Shown piece by piece: positions 26,661 to 36,312 of a stretch of 64,000 nt of DNA. The stretch covers positions 4,340,001-4,404,000 of the forward strand of contig NZ_CP131935.1 in the NCBI RefSeq assembly GCF_030704305.1, in the 5' to 3' direction. Below the pieces are notes generated by a model, which saw only the letters and a program-made list of their open reading frames with translations, was not told the origin of the DNA and did no database searches. Source of the DNA: Massilia sp. R2A-15. GTDB taxonomy: Bacteria > Pseudomonadota > Gammaproteobacteria > Burkholderiales > Burkholderiaceae_D. The translations under genes were made by a program, and so were the position numbers. The number at the start of each line of letters is the position of its first letter. Positions within the stretch are counted from its first letter, which is position 1.

Positions 26661-27947
26661 ATGGATCGACTTCCCGAACATGTAGCCGCAACCGGCGCCG
26701 CGATGGACGTGCGCGTGCCCAGGCGGCGCGGCCCCCTGATTGCACGCATCGCCGCCGGCGCCGCGGCGCTGGCCGCCTGCGGCTTCATCGGATGGCACTA
26801 TATGCCGCGCGGCCTGCAGGTCGCCGCCCAGGACGTGCGCATCGCGCGGGCCGAACAGGGCATGTTCCTCGACGATATCGTGGTGCGCGCCAGCGCGGAG
26901 CCGCTGAACTCCGTGATCCTCGACTCGGTCGAGTCGGGCCGCGTCGAGGAAGTCTTCGCGAAGGACGGCGCGATGGTCAAGAAGGGCCAGCTGCTGTTCC
27001 GCCTGTCGAACCCGCAGCGCAACCTGGAACTGCTGGCACGCCAGGCCGAACACGCGCAGCAGATCTCCAACCTGTCGAACCTGCGGGTGGCGCAGGAAGC
27101 CGGCCGCACCGACCACCAGCGCCGCCTGTCCGATCTGGCGTTCGCGCTGGAACAGGCGCAGAAGCAGCACGCGCGCAACGTGAAGCTGGCGGCGCAGGGC
27201 TTCATCTCCGGCGTGGCGCTGGAGGAGTCGGCCGACAAGCTGGCGCAGCAGCAGCGCGCGTACCAGCAGGAGCGCGACAGCACCGACACGGAAAATCGCG
27301 TGCGCGGCGACGCGCTGACGCAGATGTCGACCGCGATCAAGGGCCTGCAATCGGGCCTGCAGCTGGTGAACGCCACGGTCGACGCGCTGGCCGTGCGCGC
27401 GCCGGTGGACGGCATGCTGACCGGCTTTCGCCTGCAGGTGGGCGAGACCGTCAAGACCGACCAGCACATCGGCCGCATCGACGATCCGAACCGCTTCAAG
27501 CTGTCGGCGCAGGTCGACGAGTTTTACCTGAACCGCGTCGCGGTCGGGCGCCATGCGACGGCCCGGCTGGGCGAGCGCACCTACGCGGCCGACGTCAGCA
27601 CGATCTACCCGCAGATCAAGGAAGGCCGCTTCACGATCGAGCTGGTGTTTACCAAGGAGCAGCCGCCGGTGCTGAGCCCTGGACAGAGCCTCGATGTGCA
27701 GGTGACACTGGGCGAACCGGGCAAGGCGACGCTGCTGCCGAACGGCGCCTACCTGAACGAGACCGGCGGAGCTTGGGTGTTCGTGGTCGGGCGCGACGGC
27801 GAAACGGTGACGCGGCGGGCGATCCGCAGCGGGCGCCGCAGCAATACGCAGGTGGAAGTGCTGGCGGGCCTGGCCCCCGGCGAGCAGGTGATCGTATCGA
27901 GTTACGCGGCGTTCGAAAAAACCGAGCGCCTGCAATTGACCAAATAA
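26661..27947 (+). CDS. Periplasmic adaptor (HlyD/MacA-like membrane fusion protein)
   Basis: 428 residues. One N-terminal membrane helix (about 31-50) is followed by a barrel-sandwich half (ESGRVEEVFAKDGAMVKKGQLLFRLSNP), a long alpha-helical hairpin rich in Gln/Ala (about 120-240), the second lipoyl half (VRAPVDGMLTGFRLQVGETV) and a beta-barrel domain. It should bridge the ABC permease to an outer-membrane channel. No TolC gene is in the cluster. It is the first gene after the sigma54 promoter; the ATPase gene follows after 16 bases. Confidence 0.88.
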   Translation: MDRLPEHVAATGAAMDVRVPRRRGPLIARIAAGAAALAACGFIGWHYMPRGLQVAAQDVRIARAEQGMFLDDIVVRASAEPLNSVILDSVESGRVEEVFAKDGAMVKKGQLLFRLSNPQRNLELLARQAEHAQQISNLSNLRVAQEAGRTDHQRRLSDLAFALEQAQKQHARNVKLAAQGFISGVALEESADKLAQQQRAYQQERDSTDTENRVRGDALTQMSTAIKGLQSGLQLVNATVDALAVRAPVDGMLTGFRLQVGETVKTDQHIGRIDDPNRFKLSAQVDEFYLNRVAVGRHATARLGERTYAADVSTIYPQIKEGRFTIELVFTKEQPPVLSPGQSLDVQVTLGEPGKATLLPNGAYLNETGGAWVFVVGRDGETVTRRAIRSGRRSNTQVEVLAGLAPGEQVIVSSYAAFEKTERLQLTK

Positions 27948-27963
27948 GAAAAGGAAGAACAGC

Positions 27964-28647
27964 ATGTTGAAACTTGTAGGCGTCAGCAAGATCCACCTGG
28001 CCGGCGAAGTGCAGACCACCGCGCTCGACCGCATCGACCTCGACATCGACTGCGGCGAATACGTCGCCATCACCGGCCCGTCGGGCTGCGGAAAGTCGAC
28101 TCTCCTGGGCCTGCTGGGCCTTCTCGATGTGCCCAACAGCGGCGAATACTGGTTCGAGGGCCAGAACGTGGCCGGCTGGAGCGAGGCGAAGCTGAACACC
28201 TTGCGGCGCGGGCGTGTCGGCTTCATCTTCCAGAGCTTCAACCTGATCGAGGAGCTGTCGGTGTTCGAGAACGTCGAACTGGCGCTCGAATACACCGGCA
28301 CGCCGGCCGCCGAGCGGCGCAAGCGGGTCGGCGCCATGCTCGAGCGGCTCGGCATCGCGCACCGCGCCACGCACCGGCCGTCGCAGCTGTCGGGCGGCCA
28401 GCAGCAGCGCGTGGCGATCGCGCGCGCGCTGGTGGCGGGACCCGCGATGCTGCTGGCCGACGAACCGACCGGCAACCTGGATACCGCGCATGGCGACGAG
28501 GTGATGCGCCTGCTGCGCGACATCAACGCCGAAGGCACCACGGTTGTGATGGTGACCCACTCGCCGGCGCACGCGGCCCAGGCTTCGCGCACGCTGCACC
28601 TGCTCGACGGGCGCATCGTGGTCGACGCGCTGCAGGCAGCGGCTTGA
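27964..28647 (+). CDS. ABC transporter ATPase (MacB/LolD type)
   Basis: 227 residues. Walker A GPSGCGKST at about 39-47, signature LSGGQQQR at about 141-148, Walker B MLLADEPTGNLD. These motifs, with the GNLD ending, are typical of ATPases that power FtsX-like permeases. It lies between the adaptor and the permease genes, with 16- and 7-base gaps. Confidence 0.92.
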   Translation: MLKLVGVSKIHLAGEVQTTALDRIDLDIDCGEYVAITGPSGCGKSTLLGLLGLLDVPNSGEYWFEGQNVAGWSEAKLNTLRRGRVGFIFQSFNLIEELSVFENVELALEYTGTPAAERRKRVGAMLERLGIAHRATHRPSQLSGGQQQRVAIARALVAGPAMLLADEPTGNLDTAHGDEVMRLLRDINAEGTTVVMVTHSPAHAAQASRTLHLLDGRIVVDALQAAA

Positions 28648-28654
28648 GGAGAAC

Positions 28655-31075
28655 ATGATGAAATTTCGCGATTTTCGTATCGGCTGGCGCCTGCTGATCC
28701 AGGAGCCGGCTTACTCCGCCGTGGTGGTGCTTGGCCTGTCGGTCGGTTTTGCCGCCTGCTTCCTGCTGCTCGGCTTCGTGCGCCATTCTTTCAGCTACGA
28801 CGCGCAGGTGCCCGATGCGCAGCAGATCTACCTGGTCAAGACCCGCTTCAACATCATCGGCGACACCAAGTGGTTCGAGCTGGCCCCCCTGCCCTACCTG
28901 GAGGAAGCGAAGCGCAACCCGATGGTGGCCGACGCCACCATGCTGTTCCCGCTCGGCGTGCCGATGAAAGCGGGCGCGCAGGTGCAGCCGATCCGGCTGG
29001 CCGCGGTCAACGAGGGCTTCGGCGAAATGTTCGGCGTGCGCCCGCTGGAAGGCGACCTGCGCTCCGTGCTGAAGGACGCCGGCAGCGTGGCGCTGACCAG
29101 CAGCACGGCGCAACGCCTGTTCGGACGGGCCAACGTGCTGGGACAAACCGTCTCCATCGAGGGCGACGCGTTCCGGGTAGGCGCGATCCTGCCCGATCCG
29201 GCGCCAAACAGCACCATCTTCTACGAGGCGCTGGCCGGCCAGGGCACCACGGCCTGGCCGGACGGCTATCGCAAGAACATACTGCACGCCTGGGGCGGGA
29301 TCGGCGGCAAGGTCTATGTGAAGCTCAAGCCGGGCGCCTCCGCCGCCGCGGTCGAACAGGCCTTGCAGTACGCGGGCGATCATTCGCCGCTGGTGGCCGA
29401 AGCCGGCCCCGAGGCGATGGCGAAACTGGCGGGAAAGAAGGCCATCGACATCCGCCTGGGCGCCCTGCCCTCGATGTATTTCGATGACGACACCGCCAAC
29501 GTGCCGGGCAGCAGCGACCACGGCGACCTGCGCGTGATCGGCGGCCTGGGCGCCATTGCACTGGTGATCCTGCTGCTCGCGGCCACCAATTACGTCAACC
29601 TGGCGACCGTGCGCACCGTGCGGCGCCAGCGCGAGATCGCCGTGCGCAAGGTGCTTGGCGCGCCGGCCAGGCGGCTGGCCGGCCAGTTCATCGCCGAATC
29701 GATGCTGGTCGCGCTGATCGCCACCGGTTTCGGCCTGCTGCTGGCCTGGCTGCTGCTGCCCGTGTTTTCGGAGCTGGTCGACCGCCAGCTCAAGGACATG
29801 TTCAGCGCGGCCAACCTGCTCGCCGCGCTGGCGCTCGGCGTCGTGACCGGCCTGCTGGCGGGTATCTACCCTGCGTGGGTGGCGCTGGGCGTGCGTCCGC
29901 AGCGCACCCTGGCAGGCCGCGGCAGCGCCGAAACCAGCGGCGGCCTGTGGCTGCGCCGCGCGCTGACGGTGGCGCAGTTCACCACCGCCATCTGCCTGAC
30001 CGCCGTGACGCTGGCGATCGCCTGGCAGGCGCGCTTCGCCAGCAACGCCAATCCCGGCTTCGACGCGGCCGGCATGCTGGTGCTGGAGCTGCCGCAGTCG
30101 ATGCGCGGCGAACCGGCGCAGGCCCTGCGCGCGCAGCTTTCGCACCTGGCGGGCGTGAAGGGCGTGGCCATCGCGCAAAACGCCATCGGCGAGCCAATCA
30201 TCGGCAATTACGTCCCTTACACCACGCAGCCGGGCGCCAAGGCGAGCCTGCTGACGCGCGATATCAGCGCCAACTTCTTCGAGGTGGTCGGCGTGAAGGC
30301 GATGGCAGGCCGCCTGTTCGACAGCACGCGCGAAACCGACACCACGACCGACAAGGTGGTGATCGACGCGGCGGCGGCGCGATCGCTCGGCTTTTCCGAT
30401 CCGGCGATGGCGGTCGGGCAGATCATCACTTCGAACATCGCCAACAACTCGCAGCCGGCGCAAGTGATCGGCATCGCGCCGCCGCTGCGCATCCAGTCGC
30501 TGCACGAAGCCGTCAGGCCGGTGGTGTGGCGCATCCGGCCACGCGGTGTCGTGCAACTGATACGCGGGGACGGCGACCTGGGCGCGCTGCAAGGCGCCAT
30601 CGAGACGATGTTGAACCGGCAGGCGCCGGACCAGGTATTCGGGATCGAGCGCGCACAAACCTATCTGGCCAAGAACTACGCCGACGACCTGCGCCTGGCC
30701 AAGCTGCTCGGCCTGGCCAGCGTGGTGGCGATCGCGATCGCGGCATTCGGTATTTACGTGCTGGCGACCTACAGCGTGCAGCGCATGGCGCGCCAGATCG
30801 TGCTGCGCAAGCTGTATGGCGCGGGACATGCGGCCATCGTCACGCTGGTCGGCCGCGAGTTCGCGCGCCTGCTGGCGATCGGCGCGGCGATCGCGCTGCC
30901 GCTGGCGGCGCTGGTCAACGCGCGCTACCTGGCCGGCTTCGTCGAACGCGCGCCGATGGGCGTGTGGCCGCTGCTCGCGGCGCTGATGGTGGCGGCGCTG
31001 GTGGCGATGCTGTCGACGCTGCGCCATACGCTGGGCGCGCTGCGCATGGCGCCGGCGCACGTGCTGCGCGACTAA
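28655..31075 (+). CDS. Double FtsX-type ABC permease (MacB_PCD)
   Basis: 806 residues, about twice MacB permease length. Two similar halves are visible. Each starts with a single membrane helix (about 25-45 and 430-450), then a periplasmic core, then three helices. The first three-helix set begins near GAIALVILLLAATNYVNLATVR, followed by the coupling motif VRKVLGA; the second begins near VVAIAIAAFGIYVLATYS, followed by LRKLYGA. The fused double permease would form a complete transport unit as a monomer. Such 800-residue permeases are common in Bacteroidetes. The substrate is unknown. Confidence 0.87.
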   Translation: MMKFRDFRIGWRLLIQEPAYSAVVVLGLSVGFAACFLLLGFVRHSFSYDAQVPDAQQIYLVKTRFNIIGDTKWFELAPLPYLEEAKRNPMVADATMLFPLGVPMKAGAQVQPIRLAAVNEGFGEMFGVRPLEGDLRSVLKDAGSVALTSSTAQRLFGRANVLGQTVSIEGDAFRVGAILPDPAPNSTIFYEALAGQGTTAWPDGYRKNILHAWGGIGGKVYVKLKPGASAAAVEQALQYAGDHSPLVAEAGPEAMAKLAGKKAIDIRLGALPSMYFDDDTANVPGSSDHGDLRVIGGLGAIALVILLLAATNYVNLATVRTVRRQREIAVRKVLGAPARRLAGQFIAESMLVALIATGFGLLLAWLLLPVFSELVDRQLKDMFSAANLLAALALGVVTGLLAGIYPAWVALGVRPQRTLAGRGSAETSGGLWLRRALTVAQFTTAICLTAVTLAIAWQARFASNANPGFDAAGMLVLELPQSMRGEPAQALRAQLSHLAGVKGVAIAQNAIGEPIIGNYVPYTTQPGAKASLLTRDISANFFEVVGVKAMAGRLFDSTRETDTTTDKVVIDAAAARSLGFSDPAMAVGQIITSNIANNSQPAQVIGIAPPLRIQSLHEAVRPVVWRIRPRGVVQLIRGDGDLGALQGAIETMLNRQAPDQVFGIERAQTYLAKNYADDLRLAKLLGLASVVAIAIAAFGIYVLATYSVQRMARQIVLRKLYGAGHAAIVTLVGREFARLLAIGAAIALPLAALVNARYLAGFVERAPMGVWPLLAALMVAALVAMLSTLRHTLGALRMAPAHVLRD

Positions 31076-31089
31076 GGGGTTTCGATTGT

Positions 31090-31117
31090 GCGATTATGCG
31101 CAATTGCGCATAATCGC
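31090..31117. promoter_or_regulatory. Perfect 28-bp palindrome before cytochrome b561
   Basis: GCGATTATGCGCAA is followed at once by its exact reverse complement. It begins 14 bases after the permease stop and ends 27 bases before the b561 ATG. There is no T run after it, so an operator is more likely than a terminator. The binding protein is unknown. Confidence 0.55.
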
Positions 31118-31144
31118 TGCTATCGATGCCACTGGAGTGAAACA

Positions 31145-31696
31145 ATGACGACCCGCGATACCCCCGCCGCCTACGGCGCCGTTTCACGGCTCAATCACTG
31201 GATCGGCGCGCTGTTCGTCATCCTGCTGCTGGGGATCGGCCTGTATTTTTCGGACCTGCCGCGCGGCCTCGAGAAAACCTACTGGCGCTCGCTGCACATC
31301 GCCATCGGCACCATCGCCATCCCGTTCCTGCTGTTCCGGGTGTTCTGGCGCGTGCGCGCGACCTCGCCCTTGCCGCCGCCGCAGGCGCCGGCGCTCCAGC
31401 GCCTGTCGAACATCGTGCATGCGCTGCTGCTGGCCGGGATCGTCACGATGGTCGTCACCGGGCCGCTGATCCAGTGGTTCGGCGGGCGGGCGTTCGGCAT
31501 CTTCGACGTGGTGCAGTTCGCCAGCCCGCTGGCGAAGTCGGAGCTGTGGCACAAGCGCATGGAAGACATCCATGGCTTCGTCGCATGGGCGATCATCTGG
31601 CTGCTTGGCCTGCACCTGCTCGGCGTGATCAAGCACCAGTTCATCGATCGCGACAGGCTGCTGGCCCGCATGACGGGCCGCGGCCTGCGCGGTTGA
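31145..31696 (+). CDS. Cytochrome b561 family protein
   Basis: 183 residues from MTTRDTPAAYG; GGAGTGA precedes this ATG, which supports it over a start 19 codons upstream. Four membrane helices with conserved haem-ligand histidines: RLNHWIGA (helix 1), RSLHIAIG (helix 2) and DIHGFVAW / GLHLLGVIKHQF (helix 4). The prokaryotic b561 (CybB-like) family transfers electrons from quinol in the inner membrane. It is preceded by a striking palindrome. Confidence 0.9.
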   Translation: MTTRDTPAAYGAVSRLNHWIGALFVILLLGIGLYFSDLPRGLEKTYWRSLHIAIGTIAIPFLLFRVFWRVRATSPLPPPQAPALQRLSNIVHALLLAGIVTMVVTGPLIQWFGGRAFGIFDVVQFASPLAKSELWHKRMEDIHGFVAWAIIWLLGLHLLGVIKHQFIDRDRLLARMTGRGLRG

Positions 31697-31700
31697 GGAT

Positions 31701-32168
31701 TTAGAACACGGCGACGATTTCCACGTCGAACACCAGGCCGGCGTTCGCCGGGATCTTGCCGGGGATACCGGCCGCGCCGTAACCGAGACTGCCCGGAACG
31801 TAGATGGTGCGCTTGGCGCCGGCCTTCGCACCGGTAATGCCTTGCGTGAAGCCAGGGACAAAGTCGGTGACCTTGTACAGCGGATTCGAGCTCATGCCGT
31901 TCGGGTTGATCGTGCCAGTGTCGAACTGCGTGCCCTTGTGGTCGGCCGCGCTGGCGCTATACAGCCATCCGGTGTACTTGATCGTGGCGTAGCTGGTCGT
32001 AGCGACCGTGGCGCCCGTGCCGGCCACGGTCTCGCTGTAGGTCAGCGTGGCCGGACTTTCGGCGACCGGGGAGCTGGGTGAGCTGGAGGAGCCGCTTGAG
32101 CCGCCGCCGCAGGCGGTCAGCGAAAGCATGGCCACGAACGCGGCGATCAGGGGAAGCTTGAATTTCAT
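31701..32168 (-). CDS. FKBP-type peptidyl-prolyl isomerase lipoprotein
   Basis: 155 residues. A lipoprotein signal peptide ends in LTACGGG (Cys20 lipidated), followed by a Ser-rich spacer and one FKBP domain: YATIKYTGWLYSAS, GTQFDTG, FVPGFTQGITGAKAGAKRTIYVPGSLGYG and a final FDVEIV. It likely acts as a periplasmic foldase anchored to the membrane. It is convergent with b561, the stops being 4 bases apart. Confidence 0.9.
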   Translation of the reverse strand: MKFKLPLIAAFVAMLSLTACGGGSSGSSSSPSSPVAESPATLTYSETVAGTGATVATTSYATIKYTGWLYSASAADHKGTQFDTGTINPNGMSSNPLYKVTDFVPGFTQGITGAKAGAKRTIYVPGSLGYGAAGIPGKIPANAGLVFDVEIVAVF

Positions 32169-32263
32169 GGGGATCCTTGGCAGTCGAAAGAGTGCCGAGA
32201 GTGTAGCAGAGGATGCCGCGCCTCATCCTCCGCCAAGCTGTCCTGCATTTGTATTAATTTGTA

Positions 32264-34141
32264 TCAGATTTCGACCTGGGTGCCCAGTTCGATGACCCGG
32301 TTGGTCGGGATCTGGTAGTAGTCGGCGGCGCCGCGCGCGTTGCGCGACATGGCCACATACAGATGCTCGCGCCACGGCGCCATGCCGCCGCCCGGGGCAG
32401 AGATCACGGTCTGGCGCGCGATGAAGAATGAAGTCTCCATCATCTCGAACGGCAGGTTTTTCAGTGCGCACAAGTGCATGATGTTCGGGATGTCCGGTTC
32501 GTCCTTGAAGCCGTACTGCACGTTGAGCTGGAAGCAGTTGTGGCCGAGGTCCTGCACCGTCACCTGCTCGCTGGCCGGCACGTAAGGCACCTCGCGCATG
32601 TGCACCGTCAGGAACACGACGCGCTCGTGCAGCACCTTGTTGTGCGACAGGTTGTGCAGCAGAGCGTGCGGCACGCCGTCGCTTTCGCCGCGCAGGAAAA
32701 TGGCGGTGCCGTACACGCGCGCCGGCGGCGCCACGAACAGCGACTGCAGGAAGTCGTCGAGCGGGATCGCGTGCTTCTGCAGGTTCTCGAACACCAGCTC
32801 GCGGCCGCGCTTCCAGGTCACCATGACGGTAAACAGGATGGCGCCGAGCAGCAGCGGGAACCAGCCGCCGTGGAACAGCTTTAGCGTACTGGCCGAGAAC
32901 AGCGATATGTCCATGATGATGAAAAAGCCGGTGGCGCCGAAGCACACTATCAGCGGCATGTGCCAGCGGTAGCGTGTCAGGAAGAAGGTCAGGATGGTGG
33001 TGGCGAGCATGGTGGCGGTGACGGCGATGCCGTAGGCGCCGGCCAGCTTGTCGGACGAGCCGAAGCCGACCACCGCGATCAGCACCACGATCAGCTGGAG
33101 CCAGTTCACGGCAGGGATGTAGATCTGGCCGATCTCGCTCTCGGACGTGTGCATCACGCGCATGCGCGGCAACAGGCCGAGCGCGATCGCCTGCTTGGTC
33201 ATCGAGAAGGTTCCGGAGATGGTGGCCTGCGAGGCGATCACCGCGGCCATCGTCGAGAGCACCACCAGCGGGTAGACGCTCCAGCTGCCGAGCTGCTGGA
33301 AGAAGGGATTGTCGAGCGCCTCGGGATGGGTGATCAGCAGGCCGCCCTGTCCCAGGTAGTTCAGCGCCAGCGCGGGGAACACGATCATGAACCATGCGGC
33401 GCGGATCGGCTTCTTGCCGAAGTGGCCCATGTCGGCGTACAGCGCCTCAGCGCCGGTGAACGCCAGCACCACTGCGCCCAGCGCGACGAAGGCGATGTAG
33501 CGGTTCTGCAGCAGGAACGCGAACGCGTGCAGCGGATTGAGCGCCGACAGGATCACCGGCGCCTTGATGATGTTGATCACCCCCATCGTCGCCAGCGCGG
33601 CGAACCAGACCACCATGATCGGTCCGAACCAGCGGCCGATGCCGGCGGTGCCGTGCTTCTGCGCCCAGTACAGCGCCACCAGCACGATGATCGTCAGCGG
33701 CACCACGTATTGCTTCAATCCGGGCGCCGCCGTTTCCAGGCCCTCGATCGCGCCGAGCACCGAGATGGCCGGCGTGATCACGCTGTCGCCGTAGAACATG
33801 GTGGCGCCGAACACGCCGAGCATCAACAGCGGCACGTACCAGCGCGAATTCCTGGTGACCGAATTGAGCGTGAGCGCCATCAGCGCCATGATGCCGCCCT
33901 CGCCACGGTTATCGGCGCGCAGCATCAGGGTGACGTATTTGAGCGAGACGATCATCGTCAGGCCCCAGAAGATCAGGGAGACGACGCCGAGCAGGTTGAA
34001 GGTGTTGAGTGCGAGCCCATGTTCCGGGTCGAAGATGGTTTTGAGGGTGTAGAGCGGGCTGGTACCGATATCGCCATAGACGATTCCGACGGCGGCCAAG
34101 GTCATTGTGGCCAGGCCGGCTTTTTTGTGTTCCGAGGTCAA
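32264..34141 (-). CDS. kup: Low-affinity potassium transporter Kup
   Basis: K+/H+ symporter of the KUP/HAK/KT family. 625 residues from the TTG at 34141 (TSEHKKAGLATMTLAAVGIVYGDIGTSPLYTL). About 12 membrane helices occupy the first 430 residues; a cytoplasmic domain follows. The frame is open 68 codons further upstream, but that part is basic, unlike the family, and reaches into the preceding gene. An ATG 12 codons inside (MTLAAVG) is a second choice. Regulation is not visible. Confidence 0.93.
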   Translation of the reverse strand: MTSEHKKAGLATMTLAAVGIVYGDIGTSPLYTLKTIFDPEHGLALNTFNLLGVVSLIFWGLTMIVSLKYVTLMLRADNRGEGGIMALMALTLNSVTRNSRWYVPLLMLGVFGATMFYGDSVITPAISVLGAIEGLETAAPGLKQYVVPLTIIVLVALYWAQKHGTAGIGRWFGPIMVVWFAALATMGVINIIKAPVILSALNPLHAFAFLLQNRYIAFVALGAVVLAFTGAEALYADMGHFGKKPIRAAWFMIVFPALALNYLGQGGLLITHPEALDNPFFQQLGSWSVYPLVVLSTMAAVIASQATISGTFSMTKQAIALGLLPRMRVMHTSESEIGQIYIPAVNWLQLIVVLIAVVGFGSSDKLAGAYGIAVTATMLATTILTFFLTRYRWHMPLIVCFGATGFFIIMDISLFSASTLKLFHGGWFPLLLGAILFTVMVTWKRGRELVFENLQKHAIPLDDFLQSLFVAPPARVYGTAIFLRGESDGVPHALLHNLSHNKVLHERVVFLTVHMREVPYVPASEQVTVQDLGHNCFQLNVQYGFKDEPDIPNIMHLCALKNLPFEMMETSFFIARQTVISAPGGGMAPWREHLYVAMSRNARGAADYYQIPTNRVIELGTQVEI

Positions 34142-34230
34142 GATTGCACCATTTTTTTGTTTTGTTGCGTTGCACAATAGGCGCTCGTGGTGCGATTTGC
34201 AAGGACTTTTTGTTTCAAAGCGACACCTTT

Positions 34231-36312
34231 TTATTTTGGTAATGTCTTCCAGTACTTCAGTAATTCGCGCAGCGCCTGCGGCTTGTTGGACGGCGCTCCC
34301 AAGCCCGCCTGGTTGGCGGTATTGGTTCCATGACAAGACGCGCAAGTGCGCATTTCGCCGGCCTGGAACGTGATCCAGTTGCGCTCCCGTACCACCGGCG
34401 TGCCGGCGCGGTCGGTGGTCTGCCAGGTCAGCGCGCGGCGCGCCGGCACGAACGCGGCCGTCGAGCCATCCGCGGCGATGCGCACGCTGCCCGCCGGTCC
34501 CTGCGGATTGGGCGGGTTGGCGCCGTCGTGCAGCGGCTGGGCGATCACGCGGCGCCCGGCCCGGCCCGGATAGGCGCGCAACTGGTCGCCCTGGAACAGC
34601 TGGAAATGCGCGATGTCGTAGACCTTGCCGCCTGGCATAGCCTTCGACACCGTTTTCACGCCGCCGGGTACGCGCAAATTGAACGGTTGCTGTAAGTCTG
34701 CCCTATCTCGGCTGGTCTGGTCGCGCGTAACGACAAGCGCCAGGTCGCGCCGGACCAGCCAGTCGCGCAAGGCCGCCTCGCTGACCCGTTCTTCGGCCAG
34801 CACCGCGCGCTCGGGCGCCTCGAAGGCGGCGGCGCGGCGCGGGGGCGACAGGCGCGGGCGCACTTCGACCGCGTCCAGTTCCCACAGCACGCCGCGGTAG
34901 GACTGCGGCCCCGTGCCATCGGCGCGGATGCCGGCCGTGAGCGGCGCGCCGGCGCGGTACTTGCCGTCGGACCCGCGCGCCAGCACGCGCAGGCGCAGGT
35001 CGGGCAGCCCGGCGCCCTCCTCCGGCGCGCGTTCGGCGCTGGTGTGGCTGGCCACCAGCACGCCGTTCGACAAGGGCAGCGGATTGCGGAAGCGGCCGCC
35101 CGCCATCGCGTCGCCGGCGTCCATCGCGGTCAGCGCGGTGACGGTCATCTGGTCGCCGTTCAGCGCCGGCGCGCCGGACAGGCGCACCAGCGGCCCGGTG
35201 GTAAACGAGCCCGATTCGCGCGCCGCGGTGGCGATGTAGCTGCCGCGCCGGCGCGGGTCTTCGCGCAGGTGGAACAGGCCGCCCTCGCGCCGGATCGCCA
35301 GGCGGTTGGCGTGGTGGGTATCGACGGTGTGGTTCGACAGGTTCGGATCGTCGCGAAAGCTCGGCGTCAGGAAGCCGAACGCCAGCTCGTGCTGGCCGAC
35401 GTGGTTCAGGGTTTCCTCGTTGCTGCCGTCCTCGTTCATCGACCAGATCGTGAAGAAGTTGGTGATGAAGCCGCTGACGGCGCCGTAAGGGCCGGTGCTG
35501 CCGCTGCGCGATTCGGGGAACGGCTCGGCGCGCGAGTCGAGCTTCGGCGCGCGCGCGTCCTCGGCGGCGTAATTGAAGGAGCGGAACGGCGGCGCGACGC
35601 CATTGCGCGACGCGTCGCGATCGCGCTCGGCCAGCTGGTCCTGCTGCAGGTGGTCCCAGCGCGTGAACAGCACGCGGCCGTAGCTGTCCAGGATGGGCGT
35701 GAAGGCGCCGCTGGGCGCGTGGTTCAGGATGCGCAGCGCGCCACTGGCCGGGTCGAGGCGCCAGATGCCCGTCACCGTCGGCGTGGCCTCGTATTCGTCA
35801 AGCTGCGGATACAGGTGGGCGGCGCCGTCGCGCGGGCGGTCGGACGCAAACAGCATCGCGTCGCCGCTGGCGTACAGCGGCGCGACGTTGTTGTAGCCGG
35901 CCGGCTGGCGCGCGACCCTGGCGATGGAAGCGCGCTGGCCCTTCGCCAGGCCGCGCACCTCGTACAGCTGCCACACCGCGTTGGGCGCGGCGCCGGCCAG
36001 CATGCTGAACACCGCGCGCTCGCCGCCGGGGTGCACGGCCGGCTCGCGCACGGCGGCGTCGTCGAAGCCGGCTTCGCGGGTCAGGTTACGCAGCGTGCCG
36101 TCCGGGTAGCGCAGCATCAGGCCGCCGCCGCGCGGCGCCTGCGTGACGCCGCCCATGTGATTGCCGAAGGCCGACAAGCGCGCCGCGACGTCGGTGTGCA
36201 GCGGCACCTGGGTGACGAACAGGATCGGATAGGGCGTGACGGGGGCGGCAGCCACCGCGGTAAACAGGAAGGCGCCGGCCAGGGGCAGGCAGCGCAGGAC
36301 GGCTATTCTCAT
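34231..36312 (-). CDS. HzsA-related exported protein with one c-type haem site
   Basis: 693 residues with a signal peptide (about 1-23). The N-terminal half reads PILFVTQVPLHTDVAARLSAFGNHMGG, YPQLDEYEATPTVTG and NHAPSGAFTPILDSYGRVLFTRWDH, a pattern I associate with the propeller region of hydrazine synthase alpha-like proteins. A single CASCHG haem-c motif lies near residue 660. True HzsA has two haem groups and works in anammox bacteria; this organism is not one, so another redox role is likely. Function unknown. Confidence 0.7.
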   Translation of the reverse strand: MRIAVLRCLPLAGAFLFTAVAAAPVTPYPILFVTQVPLHTDVAARLSAFGNHMGGVTQAPRGGGLMLRYPDGTLRNLTREAGFDDAAVREPAVHPGGERAVFSMLAGAAPNAVWQLYEVRGLAKGQRASIARVARQPAGYNNVAPLYASGDAMLFASDRPRDGAAHLYPQLDEYEATPTVTGIWRLDPASGALRILNHAPSGAFTPILDSYGRVLFTRWDHLQQDQLAERDRDASRNGVAPPFRSFNYAAEDARAPKLDSRAEPFPESRSGSTGPYGAVSGFITNFFTIWSMNEDGSNEETLNHVGQHELAFGFLTPSFRDDPNLSNHTVDTHHANRLAIRREGGLFHLREDPRRRGSYIATAARESGSFTTGPLVRLSGAPALNGDQMTVTALTAMDAGDAMAGGRFRNPLPLSNGVLVASHTSAERAPEEGAGLPDLRLRVLARGSDGKYRAGAPLTAGIRADGTGPQSYRGVLWELDAVEVRPRLSPPRRAAAFEAPERAVLAEERVSEAALRDWLVRRDLALVVTRDQTSRDRADLQQPFNLRVPGGVKTVSKAMPGGKVYDIAHFQLFQGDQLRAYPGRAGRRVIAQPLHDGANPPNPQGPAGSVRIAADGSTAAFVPARRALTWQTTDRAGTPVVRERNWITFQAGEMRTCASCHGTNTANQAGLGAPSNKPQALRELLKYWKTLPK

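Noticed and set aside
28523..31060. 845-codon minus-strand frame opposite the FtsX-type permease
   Set aside because: Same reason; translation is Arg/His/Gln-rich and has no membrane helices or motifs.
32200..34345. Extended N-terminus of Kup (68 extra codons)
   Set aside because: The extension is basic, lacks similarity to Kup, and overlaps the end of the HzsA-related gene.
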